NCBI RefSeq assembly: GCF_000421645.1
Contig: NZ_ATXK01000005.1
Location: forward strand, 1-64,000
Reading direction: 5' to 3'
Length of the DNA: 64,000 nt
Source: Aurantimonas coralicida DSM 14790
GTDB lineage: Bacteria > Pseudomonadota > Alphaproteobacteria > Rhizobiales > Rhizobiaceae
Positions 42,406-51,325 of the stretch are shown piece by piece. Below the pieces are notes generated by a model. That model had not been told where the DNA came from. It saw only the letters and a program-made list of their open reading frames with translations, and ran no database searches. How positions within the stretch are numbered: position 1 is the stretch's first letter; the number at the start of each line of letters is the position of its first letter. Made by a program: the position numbers and the translations under genes.

Positions 42406-43106
42406 CAGTGGCGACAGAGACTGGAACGCCCGCTTCCGTCGCGGAGGAGCGGATCTCCTATGCCGAGCGTGCGTATCGTGAGATCCGCAGGCTGATCCTG
42501 AACAACGAGATGCCTGCCGGCACGCATGTCCTGGAAAAGGAACTGTCGGTTCTTCTGGAGATGAGCCGCACGCCGATCCACGAAGCCATGATCCGCCTCG
42601 CCGAGGAAGGCATGGTCGAGATCAAGCCGCGGCACGGCATGCGCGTCCTGCCGGTCTCGGCCGACGACATGCAGGAAATCTACCAGATCCTGACGGCGCT
42701 GGAATCGGAGGCGGCCGAGGAGATCGCCCGCGAGGGCGTCGCCGACGAAGCGATGAAGGCCATGCGCCAGGCGGTGGACGACATGGACGCCGCGCTCAAG
42801 AGCGACGACCTCCTGGCCTGGGCGCAGTCCGACGATCATTTCCATCGCCTGCTGATGGAGAACTGTCCGAACCGGCGTCTGCGCGCGCTGGTCTCGCAGT
42901 TCCTTGCCCAGTCGCACCGGGTCCGCATGCTCACCTTGCGCCTGCGCCCCAAGCCGGTGGGGTCGAACGAGGACCACGAAGCGCTGCTCGATGCGATCGA
43001 GCGCCGGGACGCCGATGCCGCCCGGCAGATCCACCGCGAACATCGCTTCCGCAATGGCCGCATGCTGGTCGGCCTGCTGCGCGATTACGGCCTGACCCAG
43101 CTTTAG
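42402..43106 (+). CDS. GntR-family transcriptional regulator, FadR/FCD subgroup
   Basis: This 234-residue regulator has an N-terminal winged helix (about 20-85, YAERAYREIRRLILNNEMPAG to MSRTPIHEAMIRLAEEGMVEIKPRHGMRVLPV). An FCD ligand-sensing domain follows (about 95-225) with DDHFHRLLMENCPN and HEALLDAIERRDADAARQIHREH, including metal-binding His/Asp positions. The start is a GTG at 42402 overlapping the upstream stop (GTGA). FCD regulators respond to organic acids and usually repress nearby catabolic operons. Candidate sites are noted at 36511 and 44664. Confidence 0.92.
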   Translation: MTVATETGTPASVAEERISYAERAYREIRRLILNNEMPAGTHVLEKELSVLLEMSRTPIHEAMIRLAEEGMVEIKPRHGMRVLPVSADDMQEIYQILTALESEAAEEIAREGVADEAMKAMRQAVDDMDAALKSDDLLAWAQSDDHFHRLLMENCPNRRLRALVSQFLAQSHRVRMLTLRLRPKPVGSNEDHEALLDAIERRDADAARQIHREHRFRNGRMLVGLLRDYGLTQL

Positions 43107-43154
43107 CCGCCGGCGGACGGCGCACGGACCCGCGGTCGCCCGTCTCAGAAGAAT

Positions 43155-43186
43155 GGGCGTGGCTTGCCCCCTCGCCCGCCACGCCC
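43155..43186. terminator. hairpin between convergent GntR and ABM genes
   Basis: A perfect 9-bp stem (43155-43163 and 43178-43186) with a 14-base loop lies between the two converging stops. There is no U-tract, so it is only a candidate bidirectional terminator. Confidence 0.4.
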
Positions 43187-43202
43187 CGTCGCAGCCGGGC
43201 GA

Positions 43203-43532
43203 TCAGCCCGACGCGCCAGCCAGAAGCGTGAGCTCGGTCACGCGCTTGCCCGTCACCATGTCCCGCGACGCCGCGTCGAAGGTCTGGAAATGCGGCGAGG
43301 CCAGATGGGCCTCGAACGCCGCGCGGTCGTCATAGACTTCGTAGAGGATGATCCCGTAGGCGTCGCCGGGCCGGGCGCACACGTCGAAGACGCGGCAGCC
43401 GGGCTCGTCCGCCAAAGACCGGCGGGCGTTCTCGACGATCAGCTTCTCGAAGGCCGGGCCGGAGCCCTCGGCGACCGCGAATTCGACGAGAATGACGTAG
43501 GGTGCGGCGGCGACCGCTTTGGCTTCGCTCAT
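43203..43532 (-). CDS. antibiotic biosynthesis monooxygenase (ABM)-fold protein
   Basis: This 109-residue protein has the ABM/YgiN-type ferredoxin-like fold: YVILVEFAVAEGSGPAFEKLIVENARRSLADEPGCRVFDVCARPGDAYGIILYEVYDDRAAFEAHLASPHF is its core, seen as shorter motifs here (EPGCRVFDV, YEVYDDRAAFEAHL, SPHFQTF). Despite the family name, many such proteins are quinol or dimeric stress oxygenases, or isomerases in sugar-acid pathways. Its start overlaps the dehydrogenase stop (ATGA), which links it to that step. Confidence 0.85.
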   Translation of the reverse strand: MSEAKAVAAAPYVILVEFAVAEGSGPAFEKLIVENARRSLADEPGCRVFDVCARPGDAYGIILYEVYDDRAAFEAHLASPHFQTFDAASRDMVTGKRVTELTLLAGASG

Positions 43533-44617
43533 TTGGCAGCCTCGATTTCCGCGATGACGGCGCGAGTGATGTCGGCGGTGCCGTTGCTGCCGCCGAACTC
43601 GAAGGGCCGGATGCGCTCGGCATAGGCCTTGTCGATCGCAGCTTCCAGGATCAGCGAGGCATCGGTCAGCGCGTCCAGCTTGTGACGGGCGCCCAGCCAG
43701 TCCAGCATCATCGCGGTCGACAGGAGCATAGCGGTCGGATTGGCCTTGCCGGTGCCCACGATGTCCGGCGCGCTGCCATGGCTCGGCTGGAACAGCGCAT
43801 GCTCGTCGCCGATCTCGGCGCAGGGTGCCAGCCCCATGCCGCCGACGAGACCACCGCCGAGGTCGGAGATGATGTCGCCGAACATGTTCTCCATGACCAT
43901 GACGTCGAAGTCCCACGGCTTGCGGATCAGATCCAGCGCCGTCGCGTCGACATAGGCGGAATCGGCGTCCACGCCGGGGAAGTTCTTGGCCCGCTCGTTG
44001 AAGATCTTGCGGAAGAAGGCCATGGCCACGAAGACGTTCGACTTGTCGACGCAGGTGACGCGGCCGGTCTTGCCGCGCAGCCGCTGGCGCCGCTCGGCGA
44101 GGCGGAAGGAGAAATCGAACAGCTTCTCGGAGGTCGAGCGCGTGATGACCATGGTCTCGCGCGCGACCTTGTCGTCCTCAATCGTGCCCTTGCCGCGGGA
44201 ATAGAACAGCCCCTCGGTGGATTCGCGAATGATGACGAGGTCTATGTCCTTGGCGCGCGGATCGGCCAGCGGGCTCGGCGTATTGGGCAGATGGCGGACC
44301 GGGCGGACGCCGGCATAGAGGCCGAATTCCCGGCGCATCTCCAGATGCGGGGCAATCTCGGTGCCGTCCGGATAGCGGATGTCGGGAAGGCCCATGGCGC
44401 CAAAAAGGATCGCGTCGCAGGACCTCGTCGCGTCGGCGGCCTCGTCGGTCAGGGCGATGCCGGTTTCCTTGTAATAGGCCGCACCGCCTGGATGCTGGTG
44501 GCGCACGAGACGGAAGCCGCAACGCGCCTCCAGAGCGTCCAGAACCGCCAGACCGCTGTCCATCACCTCGACTCCGATCCCGTCACCGGGAAGGACCACG
44601 ATCTCCAGATCACTCAT
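43529..44617 (-). CDS. isocitrate/isopropylmalate dehydrogenase-family beta-decarboxylating dehydrogenase
   Basis: This 362-residue enzyme begins LEIVVLPGDGIGVEVMDSGL (residues 3-22). It has IIRESTEGLFYSRG, VTCVDKSNVF (catalytic Lys), MVMENMFGDIISDLGGGLVGG (metal Asp residues) and PSHGSAPDIVGTGKANP for NAD. The ATG at 44617 follows AGGAGTG; an upstream frame to 44641 is less likely. It oxidises and decarboxylates a 2-hydroxy acid, but the exact substrate is unclear. It is not clearly leuB because no leuACD neighbours are present. Confidence 0.88.
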   Translation of the reverse strand: MSDLEIVVLPGDGIGVEVMDSGLAVLDALEARCGFRLVRHQHPGGAAYYKETGIALTDEAADATRSCDAILFGAMGLPDIRYPDGTEIAPHLEMRREFGLYAGVRPVRHLPNTPSPLADPRAKDIDLVIIRESTEGLFYSRGKGTIEDDKVARETMVITRSTSEKLFDFSFRLAERRQRLRGKTGRVTCVDKSNVFVAMAFFRKIFNERAKNFPGVDADSAYVDATALDLIRKPWDFDVMVMENMFGDIISDLGGGLVGGMGLAPCAEIGDEHALFQPSHGSAPDIVGTGKANPTAMLLSTAMMLDWLGARHKLDALTDASLILEAAIDKAYAERIRPFEFGGSNGTADITRAVIAEIEAAK

Positions 44618-44663
44618 TCGGACACTCCTGTCGCCACTCAATCCTCGCGATCAGGCCTAGCCC

Positions 44664-44693
44664 CATTCAATGAATGCGTCAATGCATGCATTG
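44664..44693. promoter_or_regulatory. double palindrome, candidate GntR operator
   Basis: CATTCAATGAATG (44664-44676) and CAATGCATGCATTG (44680-44693) are each palindromic, the second perfectly over 14 bases. They lie 47-76 bases before the dehydrogenase start. ATGCGTCAATGCAT, spanning both, recurs with one mismatch upstream of dctP. Operator function for the GntR protein at 42402 is inferred. Confidence 0.5.
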
Positions 44694-44940
44694 TTGCAGC
44701 GGTCGCGAATCTCGAGCTTGGCGCGCCTGTCGATCGCGCCTGATTGCGTTTGGTTAGCCGGATTCAGCCGCGCTCCCGGAGCTGTCGCCTCTGAACGCAT
44801 GCCTGCGGGCAATGGGTGGGGTGGCACGTGAACGGCAAGCCGCCAGGGTCACTCCACGGCAGCGCTTGAGCGCCCACGAGGCGGGTCGCAAGTGAAGGAA
44901 GGCAGCTGCCGAGGGCGTGCCGCACGGGGGCTGCCCGGGT

Positions 44941-44974
44941 GGACCGCCGGCGCTACGAGGAGCGCCGACGGTCC
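44941..44974 (-). terminator. hairpin after fdsA
   Basis: Arms of 14 bases (44941-44954 and 44961-44974) pair with one G-U on the minus strand and a 6-base loop. It lies ten bases after the fdsA stop, with no U-tract. Candidate terminator or 3' protector. Confidence 0.5.
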
Positions 44975-44983
44975 GTGATCGGG

Positions 44984-47779
44984 CTACTCCGCGGCTTCTC
45001 GGGTCGTCGCGGGCGCGACGATGCGGGCGGCGCAGTATTTGAACTCCGGGATCTTGCCGAAAGGATCGAGCATCGGGTTGGTCAACATGTTGGCCGGGCT
45101 CTCGTTGAAGCAGAACGGCATGAAGACCATGCCGTCGGCGACCTCCCGGTCGGCCCGCAGGATCGCCTCGACCGTGCCGCGCCGGGTCTCGATCGCGATC
45201 ATCTCGCCCTGTTGCAGGCCCCTGCGACCGATCTCGCGCGGGTTCATCGAGGCGATGCCCTGGGGCTCGATGGCGTCCAGCACGCCGGCCCTTCGGGTCA
45301 TGGCGCCGGTGTGCCAGTGTTCGAGCAGCCGCCCCGTGGTCAGCACGAGCGGATAGTCCGCGTCGGGCACCTCGTCCGGCGGCAGCAGATCGGCCGGCAC
45401 GATGCGGCCACGGCCGTCGGCGGTCGGGAAGCTGGTCGAGAAGATGATCTCGTTGCCCGGCTGGTCGGGGCCGTCGGCCGGGTAGATCACCGATTCCTCC
45501 CGTTCCACGCGCTCCCAGGAGATATGCTTCAGCGACGGCATCACCGCCGCCATCTCCGTATAGACCTCCGAGACATGGCCGTAATTCCAGTCGAGGCCGA
45601 TGCGGCGGGCAAGGTCGATGATGATGTCGAGGTCCTGCCGGGCCTCGCCGGGCAGGTCGAGCGCCGGCCGGCCGATCTGCACCTGCCGGTTGGTGTTGGT
45701 GAAGGTGCCGAGCTTTTCGGCATGGACCGAGGCCGGCAGGACGACGTCGGCGTGCCAGGCGGTCTCGGTGAGGAAGATGTCCTGCACCACCAGATGCTCG
45801 AGCTTGGCCAGCGCACCACGGGCATGGGCCTGGTCGGGATCCGACATGGCCGGATTCTCGCCCATCACATACATGCCCTTGATGACGTCGTCATGGATCG
45901 CGTCGATGATCTCGACGACGGTCAGCCCGGTCTTGGGGTCGAGCGTCTGGCCCCAGAAATTCTCGTAGGTCCCGCGAATATCGGGATTCTCGACGGATTT
46001 GTAGTCGGGATAATACATCGGGATCAGCCCGGCATCCGACGCGCCCTGGACGTTGTTCTGGCCGCGCAGCGGATGCAGACCGGTGCCCGGGCGGCCGATC
46101 TGGCCGGTGATCAGCGCCAGCGCGATCAGGCAGCGGGAATTGTCCGTGCCGTGGGTGTGCTGGGAGATGCCCATGCCCCAGAAGATGATCGAGCGTTCGG
46201 CCTTGGCATAGGTGCGGGCGACGTCCCGCAGCGTCTCGGCCGGCACCCGGCAGATGTTGGCCATGGCCTCGGGCGAGAAGTCCTTGACCTTCTCCTTCAG
46301 CGCCTCGAAGCCGGCGACATTGGCCTGGATATACTGCTCGTCATAAAGCTGTTCCTCGATGATCACGTGGATCAGCGCGTTCAGCATGGCGACGTCGGTG
46401 CCGGGCTTGAACTTCAGCGAGTGGGTCGCGTGACGCATCAGGTCCTGGCCGCGCGGGTCCATGACGATGAGCTGCTTGCCCAGCTTGGCGGCCTGCTTGA
46501 AATAGGTCGCGGCGACTGGGTGGTTGGTCGTCGGGCGAGCGCCGATGACGATGATGCACTCGGCCTTCATGGCGTCGTTGAACGGCGCCGAGACCGCGCC
46601 GGAGCCGACGCCCTCCATCAGCGCGGCCACCGAGGAGGCGTGGCAGAGCCGCGTGCAATGGTCGATATTGTTGGTGCCGAAACCCTGCCGGATCAGCTTC
46701 TGGAAGAGATAGGCCTCCTCGTTCGATCCCTTGGCCGAGCCGAAGCCGGCCAGCGCCTGGCCGCCATGGGCCGCCATGATCGATGTCAGCCCGCCGGCGG
46801 CGCGCTCCATCGCCTCTTCCCAGGTCGCCTCGCGAAAAACGGTCAGCGGATCGACGTTGCGCATGTCGATGTCGCCGGCCTTCGGCGCATCGTCGCGGCG
46901 GATCAGCGGCTTGGTCAGGCGCTCCGGCGACATGGCGTAGTCGAAGCCGAAGCGGCCCTTCACGCACAGCCGGTTCTCGTTGGCATAGCCGTCGCGGCCG
47001 TCGACCTGGACGATGCGGTTGTCCTTGACCGCGACCTTGGTCTGGCAGCCGACGCCGCAGAACGGGCAGACGCTGTCGACGACCTTGTCGAAGTCCTGGA
47101 TCGCGCGGACGGTGCGTGTCTCGTCCATCAGCGACTTCTCGTACAATGCACCGGTCGGGCAGGCCTGGACGCATTCGCCGCAGGTCACGCAGGTCGACAG
47201 GCCCATCGGGTCGTGGATGTCGAAGACCGGCACGGAGCGGTTGCCGCGCTCGGCCATGCCGATGACGTCGTTGACCTGCACCTCGCGGCAGGCGCGCACG
47301 CAGGCGCCGCAGGTGATGCAGGCGTCCATGTTGACCGCGATGGCCGGATTGGTCACGTCGAACTCGGCCGTGGCGTGCCCGTCGGCGAATTTCGACGGAT
47401 AGCGGTCGCTGCCGGCCACCCCCATGGAGGACGCCCAGTCCCAGAACATCGACTGGTTGTCCGGGCTTTCCTCGGGCGGCCGCATGTTGCTGGCCAGAAG
47501 CTCAACCACCATCTGGCGCGACTTCACCGCGCGCTCGGTGGCGGTGCGCACCACCATGCCCTCGGCGGGCTTGCGGATGCAGGAGGCGGCCAGCACCCGT
47601 TCGCCGTCGATCTCCACCATGCAGGCGCGGCAATTGCCGTCCGGCCGGTAGCCCGGCATGTCGACATGGCACAGATGCGGGATGCGCGTGCCCTCGCGCT
47701 TGGCCACTTCCCAGATGGTCTCGCCGGCATCCGCGGCGACGGACTTGCCGTCGAGTTCGAAGGTGATCTTGCTCGTCAT
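44984..47779 (-). CDS. fdsA: NAD-dependent formate dehydrogenase, alpha (molybdenum) subunit
   Basis: This 931-residue cytoplasmic enzyme oxidises formate to CO2. A 2Fe-2S domain has Cys 37, 50, 53 and 67. Two 4Fe-4S clusters follow, with Cys 154, 157, 160 and 164, then 197, 200, 203 and 207. A third has Cys 238, 241, 245 and 272. The bis-MGD domain holds Cys379 in RLCHASSV as the Mo or W ligand, so it is a Cys and not a Sec enzyme. The ATG at 47779 begins the conserved protein and lies inside the fdsB stop (ATGA). The usual fdsC/fdhD and fdsD genes are absent downstream. Confidence 0.95.
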   Translation of the reverse strand: MTSKITFELDGKSVAADAGETIWEVAKREGTRIPHLCHVDMPGYRPDGNCRACMVEIDGERVLAASCIRKPAEGMVVRTATERAVKSRQMVVELLASNMRPPEESPDNQSMFWDWASSMGVAGSDRYPSKFADGHATAEFDVTNPAIAVNMDACITCGACVRACREVQVNDVIGMAERGNRSVPVFDIHDPMGLSTCVTCGECVQACPTGALYEKSLMDETRTVRAIQDFDKVVDSVCPFCGVGCQTKVAVKDNRIVQVDGRDGYANENRLCVKGRFGFDYAMSPERLTKPLIRRDDAPKAGDIDMRNVDPLTVFREATWEEAMERAAGGLTSIMAAHGGQALAGFGSAKGSNEEAYLFQKLIRQGFGTNNIDHCTRLCHASSVAALMEGVGSGAVSAPFNDAMKAECIIVIGARPTTNHPVAATYFKQAAKLGKQLIVMDPRGQDLMRHATHSLKFKPGTDVAMLNALIHVIIEEQLYDEQYIQANVAGFEALKEKVKDFSPEAMANICRVPAETLRDVARTYAKAERSIIFWGMGISQHTHGTDNSRCLIALALITGQIGRPGTGLHPLRGQNNVQGASDAGLIPMYYPDYKSVENPDIRGTYENFWGQTLDPKTGLTVVEIIDAIHDDVIKGMYVMGENPAMSDPDQAHARGALAKLEHLVVQDIFLTETAWHADVVLPASVHAEKLGTFTNTNRQVQIGRPALDLPGEARQDLDIIIDLARRIGLDWNYGHVSEVYTEMAAVMPSLKHISWERVEREESVIYPADGPDQPGNEIIFSTSFPTADGRGRIVPADLLPPDEVPDADYPLVLTTGRLLEHWHTGAMTRRAGVLDAIEPQGIASMNPREIGRRGLQQGEMIAIETRRGTVEAILRADREVADGMVFMPFCFNESPANMLTNPMLDPFGKIPEFKYCAARIVAPATTREAAE

Positions 47780-49455
47780 CGCGACAGCTCCTCGCGGAAA
47801 TGCGTCAGAAGATGATTCACGGGATTGGGCGCCGCCTGGCCGAGACCGCAGATCGAGGCGTCGCGCAGGACGGTCTCCAGATCGCGGATCGCCGTTTCGT
47901 CGATCGGCCCCCGGGACTCCAGCAGCGACACCAGCTTGCCGGTGCCCTCGCGGCAGGGCGTGCACTGGCCGCAGCTCTCATGCTCGAAGAAGCGCAGAAG
48001 GTTGAGCGTGGCCTCCCTGATATCGTCCTGGTCGGAGAACACCACGACGGCATGGGAGCCGACGAAGGCGCCGTGGCGGGCGAGCTCGCCGCCGAAATCC
48101 AGCGGAATGTCGCCGAGGGAGGCGGGCAGGACGCCGCCCGAGGCGCCGCCGGGCAGATAGGCCTTGAACGCATGGCCCTCGGCCATGCCGCCGCAATGCT
48201 CCTCGATCAGTTCGCGCACGGTGATGCCGGCCGGGGCGAGCTTGACGCCCGGCTCGCGCACGCGGCCCGAGACCGACCAGGAGCGCAGTCCCGGAAAGCC
48301 CGGCTTGCCGAGGCCGGTGAACCATTCGGGCCCGTTGTCGACGATGTCGCGGATCCACCACAGGGTCTCGACATTGTGGTTCAGCGTCGGACGCCCGAAC
48401 AGGCCGACTTCGGCGATGTAGGGCGGCCGGTGCCGCGGCAGGCCGCGCTTGCCCTCGATGCTCTCCAGCATCGCGCTTTCCTCGCCGCAGATATAGGCGC
48501 CGGCGCCGCGGCGCAGCTCGATGAAGCCCGGCGTGATCAGGCCGCCGGCTTCCAGCGCGGCGATCTCGGTGCGCAGGATGTGCAGCACGGCCGGGTATTC
48601 GTCACGCATGTAGAAGTAGATGCGCTCGGCCTCGACCGCATGGGCGGCGACGAGCGCGCCTTCCAGTGTGCGGTGCGGGTCGCGCTCCAGGTGGTAGCGG
48701 TCCTTGAAGGTGCCGGGCTCGCCCTCGTCGCCATTGATGGTCATCAGGCGCGGCCCCGGATAGGAGCGCACGAAGCCCCATTTCTTGCCGGCCGGGAAGC
48801 CGGCACCGCCGAGCCCGCGCAGGCCGGCGGACTGCATGGTCTCGATCAGCGTGTCGACGGCGAGCGACCCGTCGCGGATCTTCGCGAGCAGCTTGTAGCC
48901 GCCGGCGGCGAGATAATCGGCCAGATTGGTGTAGTCGGGCACGCGGACGGTGGTCTCGCCGGCAGCGGCCAGGGCAGCCAACCCCTCGGCGCTGGCGTTG
49001 TCGACCTCGCGGTCGCCGATGCGGGCGGCCGGCGCGGTGGCGCAGCGGCCCATGCAGGGTGCGCGCACGACGCGGATGGCGGCCGGATCGACGCCTGCCG
49101 ACACTTCACCGATCAGCGCTTCGGCGCCGGCCAGCGCACAGCTGATCGAATCGCAGATCCGGATGGTCAGCGGCGCCGGCTTCTCCTCGCCTTCGCGCAC
49201 CACGTCGAAATGGTCGTAGAAGGACGCCACCTCGTAGACTTCCGCCTGGGACAGCCGCATCTCCTCGGCCAGGGCGCGCAGATGGGCCGCGCTCAGGCAG
49301 CCGAAGCGATCCTGGATCAGATGCAGATATTCAATGAGTAGGTCCCGTCGCCGCTCCCCTTCGCCGAGGAGCTCCCGTATGTCCGACCACGCCGTCTCGT
49401 CGAGTTCCCGTCCCTTGGGCCCACGATCCCGTGGCCGAAGCTCCCGCACCGCCAT
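47776..49455 (-). CDS. fdsB: formate dehydrogenase NADH-side subunit, fused gamma (NuoE-like) and beta (NuoF-like)
   Basis: This 559-residue protein joins two subunits that are separate in the classical Fds complex. Residues about 1-160 form a NuoE/FdsG thioredoxin-like 2Fe-2S domain with Cys 101, 106, 134 and 138. Residues about 175-559 form the NuoF/FdsB part: the FMN motif RGLGGAGFPAG at about 213-223, NGDEGEPGTFKDR, an SLBB segment and the 4Fe-4S motif SCGQCTPCREG near the C-terminus. It passes electrons from formate to NAD+. GGAGG precedes the ATG at 49455. It overlaps fdsA by four bases. Confidence 0.94.
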   Translation of the reverse strand: MAVRELRPRDRGPKGRELDETAWSDIRELLGEGERRRDLLIEYLHLIQDRFGCLSAAHLRALAEEMRLSQAEVYEVASFYDHFDVVREGEEKPAPLTIRICDSISCALAGAEALIGEVSAGVDPAAIRVVRAPCMGRCATAPAARIGDREVDNASAEGLAALAAAGETTVRVPDYTNLADYLAAGGYKLLAKIRDGSLAVDTLIETMQSAGLRGLGGAGFPAGKKWGFVRSYPGPRLMTINGDEGEPGTFKDRYHLERDPHRTLEGALVAAHAVEAERIYFYMRDEYPAVLHILRTEIAALEAGGLITPGFIELRRGAGAYICGEESAMLESIEGKRGLPRHRPPYIAEVGLFGRPTLNHNVETLWWIRDIVDNGPEWFTGLGKPGFPGLRSWSVSGRVREPGVKLAPAGITVRELIEEHCGGMAEGHAFKAYLPGGASGGVLPASLGDIPLDFGGELARHGAFVGSHAVVVFSDQDDIREATLNLLRFFEHESCGQCTPCREGTGKLVSLLESRGPIDETAIRDLETVLRDASICGLGQAAPNPVNHLLTHFREELSR

Positions 49456-49726
49456 TCTTCCTCCTTCACGGTGCCCACCATGAACCTCAATGCCGCATAA
49501 CGCCTTGAGGCAAAAGACCGTACCAAAAAATATCCCGACATGGCGACCGCAACGGCGCCCCGAACCGGCGATTTTCGTACTTGTAGCTTACGGAACGATG
49601 CGTCAGCCTGACGAGGGGAGAGGGAGACGCGGGCAGGCCGGTTTCGCGTGAGCGCCATCGGTCCGCACCCGCGCGGGCTCCAGCGGCCGTTTCGCGGCCG
49701 CACCGGTTGCAAGGGAGGGGACGCCG

Positions 49727-50920
49727 ATGAAGATCGAGCGCATCGACACCTATGTTCTCAAGGTCTCCAGCCGGGAGAACGCGTTCTATTCGTCGCAGGA
49801 TTATTTCGCCGAACGCACCAGCCTTCTGGTCCGGATCACCTGCGACGACGGGACGACCGGCTGGGGCGAAGGCGGCCAGTACGGCCCGCCCGAGCCGCCG
49901 GCCAGCTGCATCCGGGACGTCATCGGCCCGCGGCTGATCGGACGCTATCCGGCCGCACCGACGGCGATCTTCGAGGAGTTCTACGCCCGCACGCGGGATT
50001 TCGGCCAGAAGGGCGCCTATGTCGAGGCGCTCAGCGCCATCGACATCGCCCTGTGGGACATCTTCGGCACGATGGTCGGCCAGCCTGTCCACGCGCTTCT
50101 CGGCGGCGCGATCCGCCAGCGCGTGCGGGCCTACGGGACCGGCTGCTACTATCCGCCGGACTATGCCGACCGCCCGGTGATGCTGGACAAATTGCGCGAA
50201 GAGGTGCTGCGCATCCGCGCCACCGGCGTCGCCGCGGTCAAGATGAAGATCGGCCTCCTGCCGATCCGCGACGACATCGAGCGCATGCGCCTCGTGCGCG
50301 AGACCCTCGGCGACGACGTCGAGATCATGGCCGATGCCAACCACGCCTATAACTACGCCTCCGCCGTGCGGATCGGCCGGGTCATGGAAGAGCTGGATTT
50401 CCGCTGGTTCGAGGAGCCGGTGGTGCCGGAGGACCGCGAGGGCTATCGCCGCCTGCGCGAGACGCTGGACGTGCCGATCGCCGGCGGCGAGGCCGAATTC
50501 ACCCGCTTCGGCTTCCGCGACCTCATCGGCGGCGGCTGCATCGACATCGCCCAGCCGGACATCTGCGCGGCCGGCGGCTTCACCGAATGGAAGAACATCC
50601 TGGCGCTGGCGACGAGCCATAACATCATGGTGGTGCCGCATGTCTGGGGATCGGGCGTGGCCGTCGCCGCGGCCCTGCAGGCGCTGGCGATCGTGCCCCA
50701 TGCGCCCTACACGGCGCGTCCGGTGCCGCTGCAGAACGAGACGATGATCGAGTTCGACCGCACCTACAATCCGCTGCGCGACGACATCCTGACGGAGGCA
50801 TTCGTGCTCGAGGACGAGTGCCTGGCGATCCCCACCGGCCCCGGCCTCGGTGTCACGGTCGACGAGGGCGCCGTGCGCCGGCACTGCGTGCGGCACGAGA
50901 CGATCGACGCCGGCTCCTGA
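49727..50920 (+). CDS. mandelate racemase/muconate lactonizing enzyme family protein (sugar-acid dehydratase-like)
   Basis: This 397-residue enolase-superfamily enzyme has a capping domain, then a barrel with AAVKMKIGL (Lys-x-Lys at about 166-168), metal ligands in IMADANHAYN, FRWFEEPVVPED and IAGGEAEFTR, and the acid/base His in MVVPHVWGSGVAVA. This pattern fits mandelate-racemase-subgroup dehydratases such as galactonate or glucarate-like dehydratases. The exact sugar acid is not readable. The ATG at 49727 follows GGGAGGGG. It diverges from the formate dehydrogenase operon across 271 bases. Confidence 0.9.
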   Translation: MKIERIDTYVLKVSSRENAFYSSQDYFAERTSLLVRITCDDGTTGWGEGGQYGPPEPPASCIRDVIGPRLIGRYPAAPTAIFEEFYARTRDFGQKGAYVEALSAIDIALWDIFGTMVGQPVHALLGGAIRQRVRAYGTGCYYPPDYADRPVMLDKLREEVLRIRATGVAAVKMKIGLLPIRDDIERMRLVRETLGDDVEIMADANHAYNYASAVRIGRVMEELDFRWFEEPVVPEDREGYRRLRETLDVPIAGGEAEFTRFGFRDLIGGGCIDIAQPDICAAGGFTEWKNILALATSHNIMVVPHVWGSGVAVAAALQALAIVPHAPYTARPVPLQNETMIEFDRTYNPLRDDILTEAFVLEDECLAIPTGPGLGVTVDEGAVRRHCVRHETIDAGS

Positions 50921-50968
50921 CAGGCCGGCCTTTGGCGACCGTCGCCAGGACCGGCATCCAGCGATGCC

Positions 50969-51325
50969 TCAGGGGCAGACGCCCCGGGCGCGGACATAGC
51001 GGGCGGAGACCCAGCCGGACGGAGAGGCCGGGCCCCACAACGGGTCCTCGCAGTCCCCTTCCATGCAGGTCACGTGGTACCAGTTGCCGCGCCGGTCGTA
51101 GACCGACAGGAGATCGCCGGCATAGACCTCGCCGATCTGCCGCGTACTGGAGGACGGCCCGCGCCGCACCGCCAGAAATCCCGCGCCGGTCCGGTGGTCG
51201 TAGGAGGAGATCGGGCGCACGCCGCTCACCCGTCCGGTGCAGTCGCCGGCGAGCGCCTGGGGCGCGGTGCCAAGCCCCGCAGCGACGAGAACCGCCGCTG
51301 CGATCCCAGATGTCAGTCGCGTCAT
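50969..51325 (-). CDS. secreted SH3-like domain protein
   Basis: This 118-residue protein has a signal peptide (MTRLTSGIAAAVLVAAGLGTAPQALAG) and a bacterial SH3-like fold: GFLAVRRGPSSSTRQIGEVYAGDLLSVYDRRGNWYHV in the middle. Cysteines at the ends (DCTGRV, TCMEGDCED, GVCP) may form disulfides. Such domains often bind cell-wall peptides. Nothing fixes its partner, and it converges with the dehydratase gene. Confidence 0.8.
   Translation of the reverse strand: MTRLTSGIAAAVLVAAGLGTAPQALAGDCTGRVSGVRPISSYDHRTGAGFLAVRRGPSSSTRQIGEVYAGDLLSVYDRRGNWYHVTCMEGDCEDPLWGPASPSGWVSARYVRARGVCP

Larger units (their letters stand above)
44618..44983 (-). other. intergenic region upstream of the dehydrogenase gene
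   Basis: These 366 bases separate the dehydrogenase start from the fdsA stop. They hold two palindromes (44664-44693) and the fdsA terminator-like hairpin (44941-44974). No coding frame is convincing. Confidence 0.55.

Noticed and set aside
46500-46700. Possible selenocysteine in the formate dehydrogenase
   Set aside because: The metal-ligand position is a Cys codon (Cys379) and no in-frame TGA is present.
44939-47815. A 958-residue plus-strand frame opposite fdsA
   Set aside because: Antisense shadow of the formate dehydrogenase gene caused by high GC at third codon positions. No domain is visible.
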